Program-made: the position numbers and the translations under genes
Assembly (NCBI GenBank): GCA_016717855.1
Contig: JADKEV010000022.1
Location: forward strand, 62,001-126,000
DNA length: 64,000 nucleotides
Source of the DNA: Betaproteobacteria bacterium
GTDB taxonomy: Bacteria > Pseudomonadota > Gammaproteobacteria > Burkholderiales > Casimicrobiaceae
Direction: 5' to 3'
Shown here: piece by piece, positions 36,143 to 44,130 of the stretch
How the letters are laid out: every line of letters starts with the position of its first letter
Position numbering within the stretch: the stretch's first letter is position 1
The notes under the pieces: model-generated
The model's database searches: none
Seen by the model: the letters and a program-made list of their open reading frames with translations, nothing else
What the model was told of the DNA's origin: nothing

Positions 36143-36185
36143 ATTGGTGTCGCATTTTTTGGGTCGGACGGTAAGTTGCGCTGAC
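36143..36185 (-). promoter_or_regulatory. Shared promoter-like element, site 15
   Basis: Minus strand: GTCAGCG-CAA-CTTACCGTC, CCCAAAAAATG, then CGACACCAA; 22 bp from TTACCG to CGACA. 85 bp before the ATG at 36067. It is nearly the same sequence as site 17. Confidence 0.65.
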
Positions 36186-36231
36186 GCACTGGCGTTGGGA
36201 TGAATTTCATTCACCGGAACTCGCGTGACCC

Positions 36232-36272
36232 GTCAGAAAAGCTTTCCCGAGCATAAGCAGAACCGACTCGAC
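36232..36272 (+). promoter_or_regulatory. Shared promoter-like element, site 16
   Basis: GTCAGAA-AAG-CTTTCCC, then AGCAGAAC and CGACTCGAC; 21 bp between boxes. 62 bp before the GTG at 36326. It is the most divergent first half of the set but in the right place, orientation and spacing. Confidence 0.5.
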
Positions 36273-36325
36273 GGGCGCACGCAAGCCGCCTAGTCTCGAC
36301 CTCCTCGGTCGACTCTTGAGCAAAC

Positions 36326-37342
36326 GTGGAATTCGGAATCAGCATGCGCGGACAGTATCCCGCCGGAACGGACATGAGCGCCATGTTCGACAACGCCTGC
36401 GAGATGGCTCGCATCGCCGACAAGCTAGGCTACGAGTACCTCACGAAAGGGCAGCACTACTCGAGCGGCCCCGTTCAGGCGTTCCAGCAGTTCCCGTTCC
36501 TCGCCCGCATGATGGCGGAAACGGCGAACATGAAGCTCGTCACTGGCATCAACCTGCTGCCCCTGCACAAGCCGCTCGACATCGCCGAGCAGCTCGCCAC
36601 GATCGACGTGATGTCCAGGGGCCGGCTCGTCTACGGCTGCGGCATCGGCTATCGCGACGTGGAGTTCAAGGCCTTCGGCATGGACGCGAAGGAACGCGGC
36701 CGGCGCTTCGAGGAGAACCTCATCGCGATCAAGCGCCTGTGGACGGAGGATTCCGTCAGCATGAGGGGCTCGCACTTCGAGCTCGACAATGCCTCGGCGT
36801 CTCTCAAACCCGTGCAGAAACCGACGCCGCCCATCTGGATCGGAGCGAACGTCGACGCCGGCATCGAGCGCTCCGCCCGCATGGCCGACGCATGGTTCAT
36901 CAATCCGCACCAGCGGCTCGACATCCTCGAGGCGCAGCTCGTCATTTACAAGGCGGCGCTGGACAAGGCCGGCAAACCGATGCCGGCGATTCTCCCGATG
37001 ATGCGCGAGTGCTTCGTCGCGCGCACGACGGAGAAGGCGCTGCGCCTGGCGCGACCGTATCTCGAAACCAAGTACAAGAGCTATCGCGAGTGGGGCCAGG
37101 ACAAGTCGATGGCCAAGGGCGACGACGACCTGTCGCTGTCCTTTGAGCAGCTGATCGACCAGCGCTTCCTCGTCGGTTCCGTCGAGAACGTCGCCGAGCA
37201 GATCGTCGAATACAAGAAGAAGCTGGGCATCAGCACGCTCATCGTTTCCTTCCAGCAGATCGGGACGCCGCACCAGCAGGTCCTGGACACGCTGCATCTA
37301 TTCGCGGAAGAAGTGATGCCCGCCGTGCGCCAGGCGGCCTGA
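36326..37342 (+). CDS. Luciferase-like (LLM class) flavin-dependent monooxygenase
   Basis: A 338-residue TIM-barrel oxidoreductase starting at GTG 36326. The family pattern is clear: MEFGISMRGQYP, AIAD-like helix ARIADKLGYEYLTKGQHY, VTGINLLPLHKPLDIAEQLATIDVMSRGRLVYGCGIGY, and the late VGSVENVAEQIVEY. Such enzymes use FMNH2 (rarely F420) to oxidise small organic substrates, often opening or shortening carbon chains. A Bug receptor and a leuCD-like pair follow on the same strand. Confidence 0.85.
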   Translation: MEFGISMRGQYPAGTDMSAMFDNACEMARIADKLGYEYLTKGQHYSSGPVQAFQQFPFLARMMAETANMKLVTGINLLPLHKPLDIAEQLATIDVMSRGRLVYGCGIGYRDVEFKAFGMDAKERGRRFEENLIAIKRLWTEDSVSMRGSHFELDNASASLKPVQKPTPPIWIGANVDAGIERSARMADAWFINPHQRLDILEAQLVIYKAALDKAGKPMPAILPMMRECFVARTTEKALRLARPYLETKYKSYREWGQDKSMAKGDDDLSLSFEQLIDQRFLVGSVENVAEQIVEYKKKLGISTLIVSFQQIGTPHQQVLDTLHLFAEEVMPAVRQAA

Positions 37343-37466
37343 GCAACGCGACCGTACATGGCGAGTCACCAGGAGTGTTTTTTCGGCAGGCAGGCCTTTC
37401 GATGATCCGTAACCCGCGAGAGCGGCAGTCGTCCCATACTTCCCCGCAACCTAGGAGCAGTCCATC

Positions 37467-38462
37467 GTGAAACTTCTGAACTTCGCCAAAACACTCCTCA
37501 TTGCCGCCACCGCGTTCGCAGCTTCGGCGTCCGCACTCGCGCAGTCGGGTGCGCAGGCCTACCCCTCCAAACCGATCCGCCTCATCGTCGGTCTCGCCCC
37601 GGGCTCCGCGGTCGACCTGCTGGGCCGGCAGTACGCGCAGAAGATGTCCGAAATCCTGAACACGCCGGTGTATGTCGAGAACAAGCCCGGCGCAGGCCAG
37701 ATACTCGCCATCCGTACGCTGGAACAGGCGCCCCCGGACGGCTACACGCTCTACATGGCGATCGGCAGCGCGCTGTCGCAGGGGCCTGGCATTCGCAAGG
37801 ACCTGCCCTACGATCCCCTGAAGGCGTTCAGCTTCGTCGCGCAGGTCGGCACGGTCGCCGGCATGATCTACGCGCATGCAGACGTCCCGGTGCAGAACGT
37901 TGCGGAGTTGATCTCGTACGCGAAGGCCAACCCGGACAAGCTGAGCTACGCCAGCGCCGGCATGGGCACCGCGGGTCATCTCTGCGCGGAATACTTCATG
38001 TTCCTGACCGGCACGAAGCTGCACCATGTGCCCTACAGGTCCGATCCCGAGGGCGCGCGCGAGGCCGCCGCCGGAAACATCAACCTGTCGTTCGGGGTGG
38101 GCCGCGCCGGCGCTCCGCTCGCGGAAACCGGCAGGCTGCGGCCCATCATGGTGATCGGTGCGCAGCGGGTTTCCTACTTTCCGAACGTGCTGCACGCGGG
38201 GGAAGCGAACGTCCCGGGGCTCGAGAACATCGGACCCTACAGCTTCTACGGAGTCGTCGGCCCCGCCGGCATGCCGGCGGAGATCGTGGACAAGCTCAAC
38301 CGCGCGGTGAATCAGGCCACGGTCTCGCCCGACCAGGCGGCGAACCTGAAGAACGCCTACATCGATCCGATCACCGCCACGCCGCAGGACTTCAGGGCCT
38401 TCGTCGAGAAGGAGATCGCCAAGTGGCGCAAACTCGGCGAGAACGTGAAGATCGAATTCTGA
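37467..38462 (+). CDS. Bug/TctC family tripartite tricarboxylate receptor
   Basis: A 331-residue periplasmic binding protein starting at GTG 37467 after CCTAGGAG. Signal peptide LLIAATAFAASASALAQ, then YPSKPIRLIVGLAPGSAVD (where most relatives have GG), VENKPGAGQILAIR, PPDGYTLYMA, VPYRSDPEGA and the closing EIAKWRKLGENVKIEF. It ends 7 bp before the LeuC-like gene, so the bound solute may be the hydro-lyase substrate. Confidence 0.9.
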   Translation: MKLLNFAKTLLIAATAFAASASALAQSGAQAYPSKPIRLIVGLAPGSAVDLLGRQYAQKMSEILNTPVYVENKPGAGQILAIRTLEQAPPDGYTLYMAIGSALSQGPGIRKDLPYDPLKAFSFVAQVGTVAGMIYAHADVPVQNVAELISYAKANPDKLSYASAGMGTAGHLCAEYFMFLTGTKLHHVPYRSDPEGAREAAAGNINLSFGVGRAGAPLAETGRLRPIMVIGAQRVSYFPNVLHAGEANVPGLENIGPYSFYGVVGPAGMPAEIVDKLNRAVNQATVSPDQAANLKNAYIDPITATPQDFRAFVEKEIAKWRKLGENVKIEF

Positions 38463-38469
38463 ACCCGGC

Positions 38470-39900
38470 ATGCCTGAGAAAAGTACGCCGGCGAAGCGAC
38501 CGCGCACCGTCATCCAGAAGATCTGGGACGATCACGTCGTCACGCCCCTGACCGCCGACGAAGATCTGCTCTTCATTGACCGCGTGCTGATGCACGAGCG
38601 CACGGGCCCGCAACTGCTCGAGGGCCTGCGCGACGCGGGCAGGCGGCCGGCCTACAAGGGCCTCGTCTATGGCGTCGTCGACCACATCGTGGACACGTCG
38701 CCCGACCGCAGTGCGATCGACATACGCGGGAGGGCGGCCGAGTTCATCCCGCGCCTGCGAGAGCTCACGGCCGAAGCCGGGATCCCACTGTTCGATGTCG
38801 ATGACCCGCGCCAAGGCATAGCCCATGTCATATCGCCGGAATTGGGCATCGCGCTTCCCGGCTGCACGTTGGTGTGCGCCGACAGCCACACCTGCACGGT
38901 CGGCGGCATCGGCGCGCTCGCATGGGGCATCGGCTCCACCGAGGGAGAGCATGCGGTCGCGACGCAGACGCTGGTCAAGCGGCGTCCCAGGCTGATGCAG
39001 GTTCGCCTGACCGGGCGGCTGCAGCCCGGCGTGACCGCGAAAGACATGGCCCTGGCTCTGATCGGCCGCTACGGGACCGATGGCGCCGCCGGATGCGCCG
39101 TCGAATTCTGCGGCGAGGCCGTTACCGCGCTGGGCATTGAGGCGCGGATGACCCTGTGCAACATGGCTGCGGAGTTCGGTGCCTTCTCCGCTGTGGTGGC
39201 GCCGGACGAAACGACCATCGAGTGGGTTCGCGGGCGTCCCTTCGCGCCCCAGGGAGAGCTCTTCGAGAGCGCGGTGGCCCACTGGCGCACGTTCTTCTCC
39301 GATGCCGATGCCCATTGGGATGTCGCGGTCCGCATGGATGTGTCCGAGGTGACGCCGCAGGTGACATGGGGCATCAGCCCGAACCAGGCCGTCGGGATCG
39401 GCGCACGCGTTCCGGACCCGGCCACTTGGGACGACAGCCGCAGGGAGTTCGGCGGCCGGGCGCTGCGATATATGGGACTCCAGCCGGGCCAGCCCATCGC
39501 AGGCGTGCCGATCGAGGCGGCCTTCATAGGTTCCTGCACGAACAGCCGCCTGTCGGACCTGCGCATGGCCGCGAAGGTGCTGCAGGGCCGCAAAGTGGCG
39601 CCGGGCGTGCTGGCCATCGTGGTGCCCGGATCGATGCAGGTGCGTGCCGCCGCCGAGGCCGAAGGGTTGGACCGCATCTTCATCGAGGCGGGTTTCGAAT
39701 GGCGCGCGAGCGGTTGCTCGCTCTGTGTCTACAACGGCTCGGACAGCTTTCGGGGTGCCAGGCGCGTGATCAGCACGACGAACCGGAATTTCGAGAACAG
39801 GCAGGGGCCTGGCGTGCAGACGCACCTGGCCAGCCCGGCCACGGTCGCGGCCTCGGCGGTCCAGGGGTGCATCAGCGACCCGCGTCCGCTGCTCGGGTGA
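38470..39900 (+). CDS. LeuC-like aconitase-family hydro-lyase, large subunit
   Basis: A 476-residue large subunit of the isopropylmalate isomerase/citraconate hydratase family. The three 4Fe-4S cluster cysteines are visible: one in GSCTNSRLSDLRMAA and two in ASGCSLCVYNGSD. ADSHTCTVGGIGALAWGIGSTE is the substrate/cluster motif. The family adds or removes water on isopropylmalate, citramalate or dimethylmalate. The context (Bug receptor, monooxygenase, no leuA or leuB) suggests a catabolic role and not leucine synthesis. It is 6 bp upstream of the small-subunit gene. Confidence 0.88.
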   Translation: MPEKSTPAKRPRTVIQKIWDDHVVTPLTADEDLLFIDRVLMHERTGPQLLEGLRDAGRRPAYKGLVYGVVDHIVDTSPDRSAIDIRGRAAEFIPRLRELTAEAGIPLFDVDDPRQGIAHVISPELGIALPGCTLVCADSHTCTVGGIGALAWGIGSTEGEHAVATQTLVKRRPRLMQVRLTGRLQPGVTAKDMALALIGRYGTDGAAGCAVEFCGEAVTALGIEARMTLCNMAAEFGAFSAVVAPDETTIEWVRGRPFAPQGELFESAVAHWRTFFSDADAHWDVAVRMDVSEVTPQVTWGISPNQAVGIGARVPDPATWDDSRREFGGRALRYMGLQPGQPIAGVPIEAAFIGSCTNSRLSDLRMAAKVLQGRKVAPGVLAIVVPGSMQVRAAAEAEGLDRIFIEAGFEWRASGCSLCVYNGSDSFRGARRVISTTNRNFENRQGPGVQTHLASPATVAASAVQGCISDPRPLLG

Positions 39901-39906
39901 GACGCC

Positions 39907-40533
39907 ATGGAAGCTTTTGAGAGCATCAGGGGAGCGGCGGCGCCGCTCTATCTCGCGAACATCGATACCGACACCCTGATCCCGTCGCCCCTGATCACCA
40001 ACGCTTCGCGCGAAGGCTACGGGCCCAAGCTGCTTGCCGGTTGGCGATACGCGGCCGACGGCAAGGCGGAGGTGGCCGACTTCATCCTGAACCGGCCTGC
40101 GTGGCGCGACAGCTGTATCCTGATCGCCGGCGAGAACTTCGGCTGCGGCTCGTCGCGCGAAATGGCGGTGTGGGCGGTGCGGCAATTCGGGTTCCGCTGC
40201 GTCATTGCCCCTTCATTCGCGCCGATCTTCCGGCAGAACTGCCTGCGCAATGGGGTTCTGCCAATCACGTTGGCTGCCGAGCTCGTCGAGCAACTGGCGC
40301 AGAATGCCGAGGCCAGCCCGCGGGACTGGATTGTGGACCTGCGTGACTGCAGCGTGACCGATCCCTCGGGCCAGCGGCACATGTTCGAGATCGACGGCGG
40401 GGAGCGAGACGAACTGCTCCTGGGCATGGACCCGATCAGCGTGACGATGAAACGGGCGGCGGAAATCCGCGAATTCGCGCGGGCAGATCGCGAGCGCCGG
40501 CCGTGGATCTGGACGGCCGGGGATGCGCCCTAG
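39907..40533 (+). CDS. LeuD-like aconitase-family hydro-lyase, small subunit
   Basis: A 208-residue swivel-domain subunit partnering the LeuC-like protein. It has the hallmark ANIDTDTLIPSPLI near the N-terminus, then ENFGCGSSREMAVWAVRQFG and the late RQNCLRNGVLPI. The Gly-Ser-Ser-Arg loop contacts the substrate carboxylate in this family. As the last gene of the 36326-40533 unit, it completes a heterodimeric hydro-lyase. Length matches LeuD. Confidence 0.88.
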   Translation: MEAFESIRGAAAPLYLANIDTDTLIPSPLITNASREGYGPKLLAGWRYAADGKAEVADFILNRPAWRDSCILIAGENFGCGSSREMAVWAVRQFGFRCVIAPSFAPIFRQNCLRNGVLPITLAAELVEQLAQNAEASPRDWIVDLRDCSVTDPSGQRHMFEIDGGERDELLLGMDPISVTMKRAAEIREFARADRERRPWIWTAGDAP

Positions 40534-40613
40534 ACGAAGACAGACCGAGCCGGAACGTCTCTCAGGCGGGTGTCACGCCCCGTTGTATGTTCGATCTTGT
40601 GCGGTTGAATTTC

Positions 40614-42269
40614 CTATCCTTTGGCTGAAACGCGCGTGGGCACGGCCGCAGGCCGCATGGCATCTTCAAGGACCATGTCCGCGCATTTCTCGCCGATCAT
40701 CATGCAAGGGACGCTGGTGTTGCCCGATATGATCGTCGGCATGATCGACGCATCCGCCACGCGCAGGCCTGCGATGCCGTGCACGCGCAGGCGCTCGTCG
40801 ACTACCGACATCGCATCATGGCCCATCCTGCAGGTGCCCACCATGTGCTGCGTGATCTGGCCCGTGTTGCGGATGAACTCCAGGATCGCTTCGTCGCTCT
40901 GTACCTCGGGCCCGGGGGCGAGCTCTTCGGCGATGAGCTCGCGCATCGGGGACACGGCCGCGATGTCGCGCGCGCGTCGCACGGCGGCGACAGCGACCGT
41001 GCGGTCGTCATAGGTGTCGAGAAATCGATAGCGGATCGCAGGCGGCGAGAACGGATCCGGGGAGCGGATGTGAATCGAGCCCGTGCTCTGTGTACGCTGC
41101 ACGTGCGTGTACATCATGAAGCCTTCGACTTCGGACACCTTGCGGCTCTTGCCGCTCTTCTTGATGTCGATGATATACGGGCTCACCACCATCATGATGT
41201 CCGGCTCGTTCAGCCCGGGCTTCGATCGAGTGAAGACCCGCATCGCGCCATGGCCCTGCGCGAGCATGCCGCGGCGCAGGAAGACCCAGCGCAGGATCTC
41301 GAGGCCGAGGCGCCAGCCGCGCCCCCTGCTCGCAAGCGACACGCCCGGCCGGTGAAACTTCCACTTCATGATCGCGGCATAGTGGTCGCGCAGGTTCTCG
41401 CCCACGCCCTTGAGTTCATGCACAACGCTAATGCCCTGCTGGCGCAGGATCTCTGGGTTGCCGATTCCCGACAGCTCAAGCAGCTTGGGTGTGTTCGCTG
41501 TCCCGGCGGCGAGGATCACCTCGCGCAGGGCTCGCGCTTCAAGGATCCTTCCCTCCTGGCTGTACCGCACGCCCGTGCATCGCTTCCCGTCGAGCAGCAG
41601 CGAAGTTGCCTCGGCGCCGCCCAACACTGTGAGGTTCCCTCGCCTGCGCGCCGGCTCGATGTACTGTGTCGCCGTGCTCTGGCGCTCGCCGCGCCAGGCG
41701 GTGATTTGCGCCATCGCCACACCTTCCTGGCTGGCGCCGCTGTAGTCCGGGTTGTGCGGGATGCCCGCAGCCTCGGCAGAGCGGATGAAGTAGTCGAAGA
41801 ACGAGCACAGCTTGCTGCTCTGGATCACTTTCACCGGGCCTGTGCGCCCGTGGTACTCGTCGAGGCCGATCTCGGTGCTCTCGATCTTCTTGAAGTACGG
41901 GAGCACTTCCGCATGGCTCCAGCCCTTGCAGCCCAGCTTGCACCAGGTGTCGTAGTCGAGCTTCTGGCCCCTGTTGTAGACGATCCCGTTCATCGCGCTG
42001 CTGCCACCAAGCAGTTTCCCTCGCGGGACCGGGATGGGCCGGTTGCCGTGAGTGGGATCGGGTTCCGACTCGTAGCGCCAGTTGACCACCGGGTTGTCGA
42101 TCATGTACGCAAGGCCCAGCGGCGGCCGCGTCCAGATGTACTTCGCGCCTTTCGTTCCGGCCTCGAGGCACAGCACCCTGTACTTGCCGTCCTCGCTCAG
42201 GCGATTGGCGAGCACTCCTCCGGCCGAACCGGAGCCCACGACGATGAAGTCGTACGTTTCCACGTGCAT
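40614..42269 (-). CDS. GMC family FAD-dependent alcohol/choline oxidoreductase
   Basis: A 551-residue GMC oxidoreductase, closely similar to the one at 26357. FAD fold YDFIVVGSGSAGGVLANRL; signature 1 GGSSAMNGIVYNRGQK; signature 2 AAGTANTPKLLELSGIG; active-site His in HMVGTCRMGHD and Asn in SGNTSVPCMM. It lies 10 bp downstream of an aldehyde dehydrogenase on the same strand, so alcohol and aldehyde oxidation are co-expressed. The physiological alcohol is unknown. Confidence 0.9.
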   Translation of the reverse strand: MHVETYDFIVVGSGSAGGVLANRLSEDGKYRVLCLEAGTKGAKYIWTRPPLGLAYMIDNPVVNWRYESEPDPTHGNRPIPVPRGKLLGGSSAMNGIVYNRGQKLDYDTWCKLGCKGWSHAEVLPYFKKIESTEIGLDEYHGRTGPVKVIQSSKLCSFFDYFIRSAEAAGIPHNPDYSGASQEGVAMAQITAWRGERQSTATQYIEPARRRGNLTVLGGAEATSLLLDGKRCTGVRYSQEGRILEARALREVILAAGTANTPKLLELSGIGNPEILRQQGISVVHELKGVGENLRDHYAAIMKWKFHRPGVSLASRGRGWRLGLEILRWVFLRRGMLAQGHGAMRVFTRSKPGLNEPDIMMVVSPYIIDIKKSGKSRKVSEVEGFMMYTHVQRTQSTGSIHIRSPDPFSPPAIRYRFLDTYDDRTVAVAAVRRARDIAAVSPMRELIAEELAPGPEVQSDEAILEFIRNTGQITQHMVGTCRMGHDAMSVVDERLRVHGIAGLRVADASIMPTIISGNTSVPCMMIGEKCADMVLEDAMRPAAVPTRVSAKG

Positions 42270-42279
42270 CGGGTCTTCC

Positions 42280-43767
42280 TCAATCGTTGTTGATGCAGAC
42301 GCTCTTCTCGTACAGGAAGCCGTCGATGTGCGCCGCGCCGCCCTTCATGCCGTAGCCGCTCTGCTTGGTGCCGCTGAAGCCCATCGCCGGGTCCTGGTGA
42401 CCGTAACAGTTGACCCAGAGCTTGCCCGCCTTGACGGTGTGGACGAACTTCATCGCGGTTGACAGGGTCTTCGTCCACACTGCGCCGCCGAGGCCGTACT
42501 CGGTGTCGTTCGCGAGCTTCAGCGCCTCCTCGACGGTGTCGAATGGGATGATGGCCGCCACCGGCCCGAAGATCTCCTCGCGGGCGATGCGCATGTCGTT
42601 GGAGACGTTGTCGAAGACCGTTGGCGCGACGAAGAAACCTTCGGATAGATCGCCGCCCAGACGTTCGCCGCCGGCCCTCACTTGCGCGCCTTCGTCGCGG
42701 CCGATGGTCATGTAGTCGAGCACTCGTTCCATCTGGCGGCGCGAAACGACCGGGCCGAGTTGCGCCTGTGGGTCGAGCGGATGGCCGACGCGGATCTTCT
42801 TCGTGAACTCGGCCACGCGCGCGACGAACTCTTCCTGGATCTTGCGCTCGACGAACACGCGCGTTCCGGCGGAGCAGATCTGGCCCGTGTTGTTGAACAC
42901 GCCCATCGCGGCACCCGGAACGGCCTTGTCGAGGTCGGCGTCGGCGAACACGATGTCGGGCGACTTGCCGCCCAGCTCAACGTTCACGCGCTTCATGTTG
43001 GTCGCCGAGGCCTTGATGATCTCGCGCCCCGTCACGGTCGAACCAGTGAAGACGATGCGGTCCACGTCCATGTGCGAAGCGAGGGCCGCTCCCGCTTCGG
43101 CGCCCAGGCCCGTGACGATGTTGATGACCCCGGGCGGCACACCCGCTTCGACCAGGAGCTCGGCCGTGCGCAGCGTGCTCAGCGACGCGTCCTCAGCAGG
43201 TTTCATCACGGTGGTGCAGCCCGTCGCGAGCACTCCGCCCATCGTCCACCACATGCTCACGAGGGGCGCGTTCCACGGCGTGATCGAGCCAACTACGCCG
43301 ACCGGCGCCTTGATCGTGAACGTCGTGAAGTTGCCGGGCAGCGAATTGGGCACTGACATGCCGCCCCAGTTCAGCGCCTGCGCGGCGAAGTACGTGATGG
43401 TCTGCAGCAGGCCCTTCTTCATCGCCCGCGTGCGCGCGAGCGGTGCGCCCATGTCGAGCGTGTCGAGCAGCGAAAGCTCCTCGAAGTTCTTCTCGATGAC
43501 GTCCGCCACCTTCAGCATGAGCGTGTAGCGGTCGTGCGGCGTGAGCTTGCTCCACGGGCCTTCGAAGGCGCGCCGCGCAGAGGCGACCGCGGCATCGACG
43601 TCTTCCCGCCGGCCCCGCGCAAGTGTCGCGAGCAGCGTGCCATCGCCCGGATTGAACGTCTGGATGGTCTCGCCGGAGAGCGACGCGCGCCACTGGCCGT
43701 CGACGAAGTGCCTTTTCTCGCGGTTCGCCAGGAATTTCACTTCCGGCGTGGTGTAAGTATGCGCCAC
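42280..43767 (-). CDS. Aldehyde dehydrogenase
   Basis: A 495-residue NAD(P)-dependent aldehyde dehydrogenase. Motifs: TPWNAPLVSMWWTMGGVLATGCT, catalytic Glu in ELGGKSPD, catalytic Cys in FNNTGQICSAGTR, EEIFGPV, and GTKQSGYGMKGG at the end. I choose GTG at 43767 (VAHTYTTPEVKFL) because AAAGGA lies at the right distance. The frame is open upstream to an ATG at 43905, but those 46 codons encode an unrelated leader. It is first in a unit with the GMC oxidoreductase. Confidence 0.88.
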   Translation of the reverse strand: MAHTYTTPEVKFLANREKRHFVDGQWRASLSGETIQTFNPGDGTLLATLARGRREDVDAAVASARRAFEGPWSKLTPHDRYTLMLKVADVIEKNFEELSLLDTLDMGAPLARTRAMKKGLLQTITYFAAQALNWGGMSVPNSLPGNFTTFTIKAPVGVVGSITPWNAPLVSMWWTMGGVLATGCTTVMKPAEDASLSTLRTAELLVEAGVPPGVINIVTGLGAEAGAALASHMDVDRIVFTGSTVTGREIIKASATNMKRVNVELGGKSPDIVFADADLDKAVPGAAMGVFNNTGQICSAGTRVFVERKIQEEFVARVAEFTKKIRVGHPLDPQAQLGPVVSRRQMERVLDYMTIGRDEGAQVRAGGERLGGDLSEGFFVAPTVFDNVSNDMRIAREEIFGPVAAIIPFDTVEEALKLANDTEYGLGGAVWTKTLSTAMKFVHTVKAGKLWVNCYGHQDPAMGFSGTKQSGYGMKGGAAHIDGFLYEKSVCINND

Positions 43768-43905
43768 GACTTTTTCCTTTCGATTCAGACTGCGGCGCAG
43801 TGCAGGAGCCGCGGGGGAATAACCACAAGTAGCACCGTTTTGCGAGAGGATCAAAGGCTCGACGAACGCGACCTCGCGCCCGCCTGGAAAGGTCAAGCCT
43901 CGCAT
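43768..43905 (-). pseudogene. Alcohol-dehydrogenase N-terminal leader remnant
   Basis: From ATG 43905 the sequence reads MRGLTFPGGREVAFVEPL, the opening of a zinc alcohol dehydrogenase. It then passes in-frame through about 28 non-homologous codons into the aldehyde dehydrogenase. If translated from 43905, it would add 46 foreign residues to that enzyme. Confidence 0.55.
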
Positions 43906-43917
43906 CCTGTTTCTCCG
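43858..43917 (-). repeat. 60-bp repeat, copy 2 (alcohol-dehydrogenase-like leader)
   Basis: Partner of 36020-36079 (five mismatches in 60). Both copies contain the same start codon and leader peptide and lie downstream of near-identical promoter elements. Confidence 0.85.
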
Positions 43918-44003
43918 TGATAGGAGGGTCTACCCTGATCGCTTTGGATCTTTGTCCACGGGTGAAGTGGCGCATGCGCAAATTCTCGGTGAGGACCAAG
44001 GTG

Positions 44004-44046
44004 GCTGGCGTCGCATTTTGTCGGCCGGACGGTAAGATGCGCTGAC
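44004..44046 (-). promoter_or_regulatory. Shared promoter-like element, site 17
   Basis: Minus strand: GTCAGCG-CAT-CTTACCGTC, CCGACAAAATG, then CGACGCCAG; 22 bp between boxes. It is 108 bp before the leader ATG at 43905. It is the right-most element found and marks the edge of the catabolic region. Confidence 0.65.
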
Positions 44047-44130
44047 GCCAAGTCGGGATCGACCGGGCGGCGCCATGAAGGGCGCCGTGGAGCGCGAACG
44101 CGTCAATCAGGAACTTGACGGAACGAATTT

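Noticed and set aside
37410..37435. A weak copy of the shared element before the Bug gene at 37467
   Set aside because: GTAACCC and CGTCC are present but at 20-bp spacing, without the upstream repeat or A-tract; the gene is likely read from site 16.
1117..44046. Sigma-54 or plain sigma-70 promoters as an explanation of the repeated element
   Set aside because: There is no TGGCAC-N5-TTGCA pattern, and the second box (CGACTGGAC/CGTCTGGAC) has no TATAAT likeness, though one site does have TTGACG as its first box.
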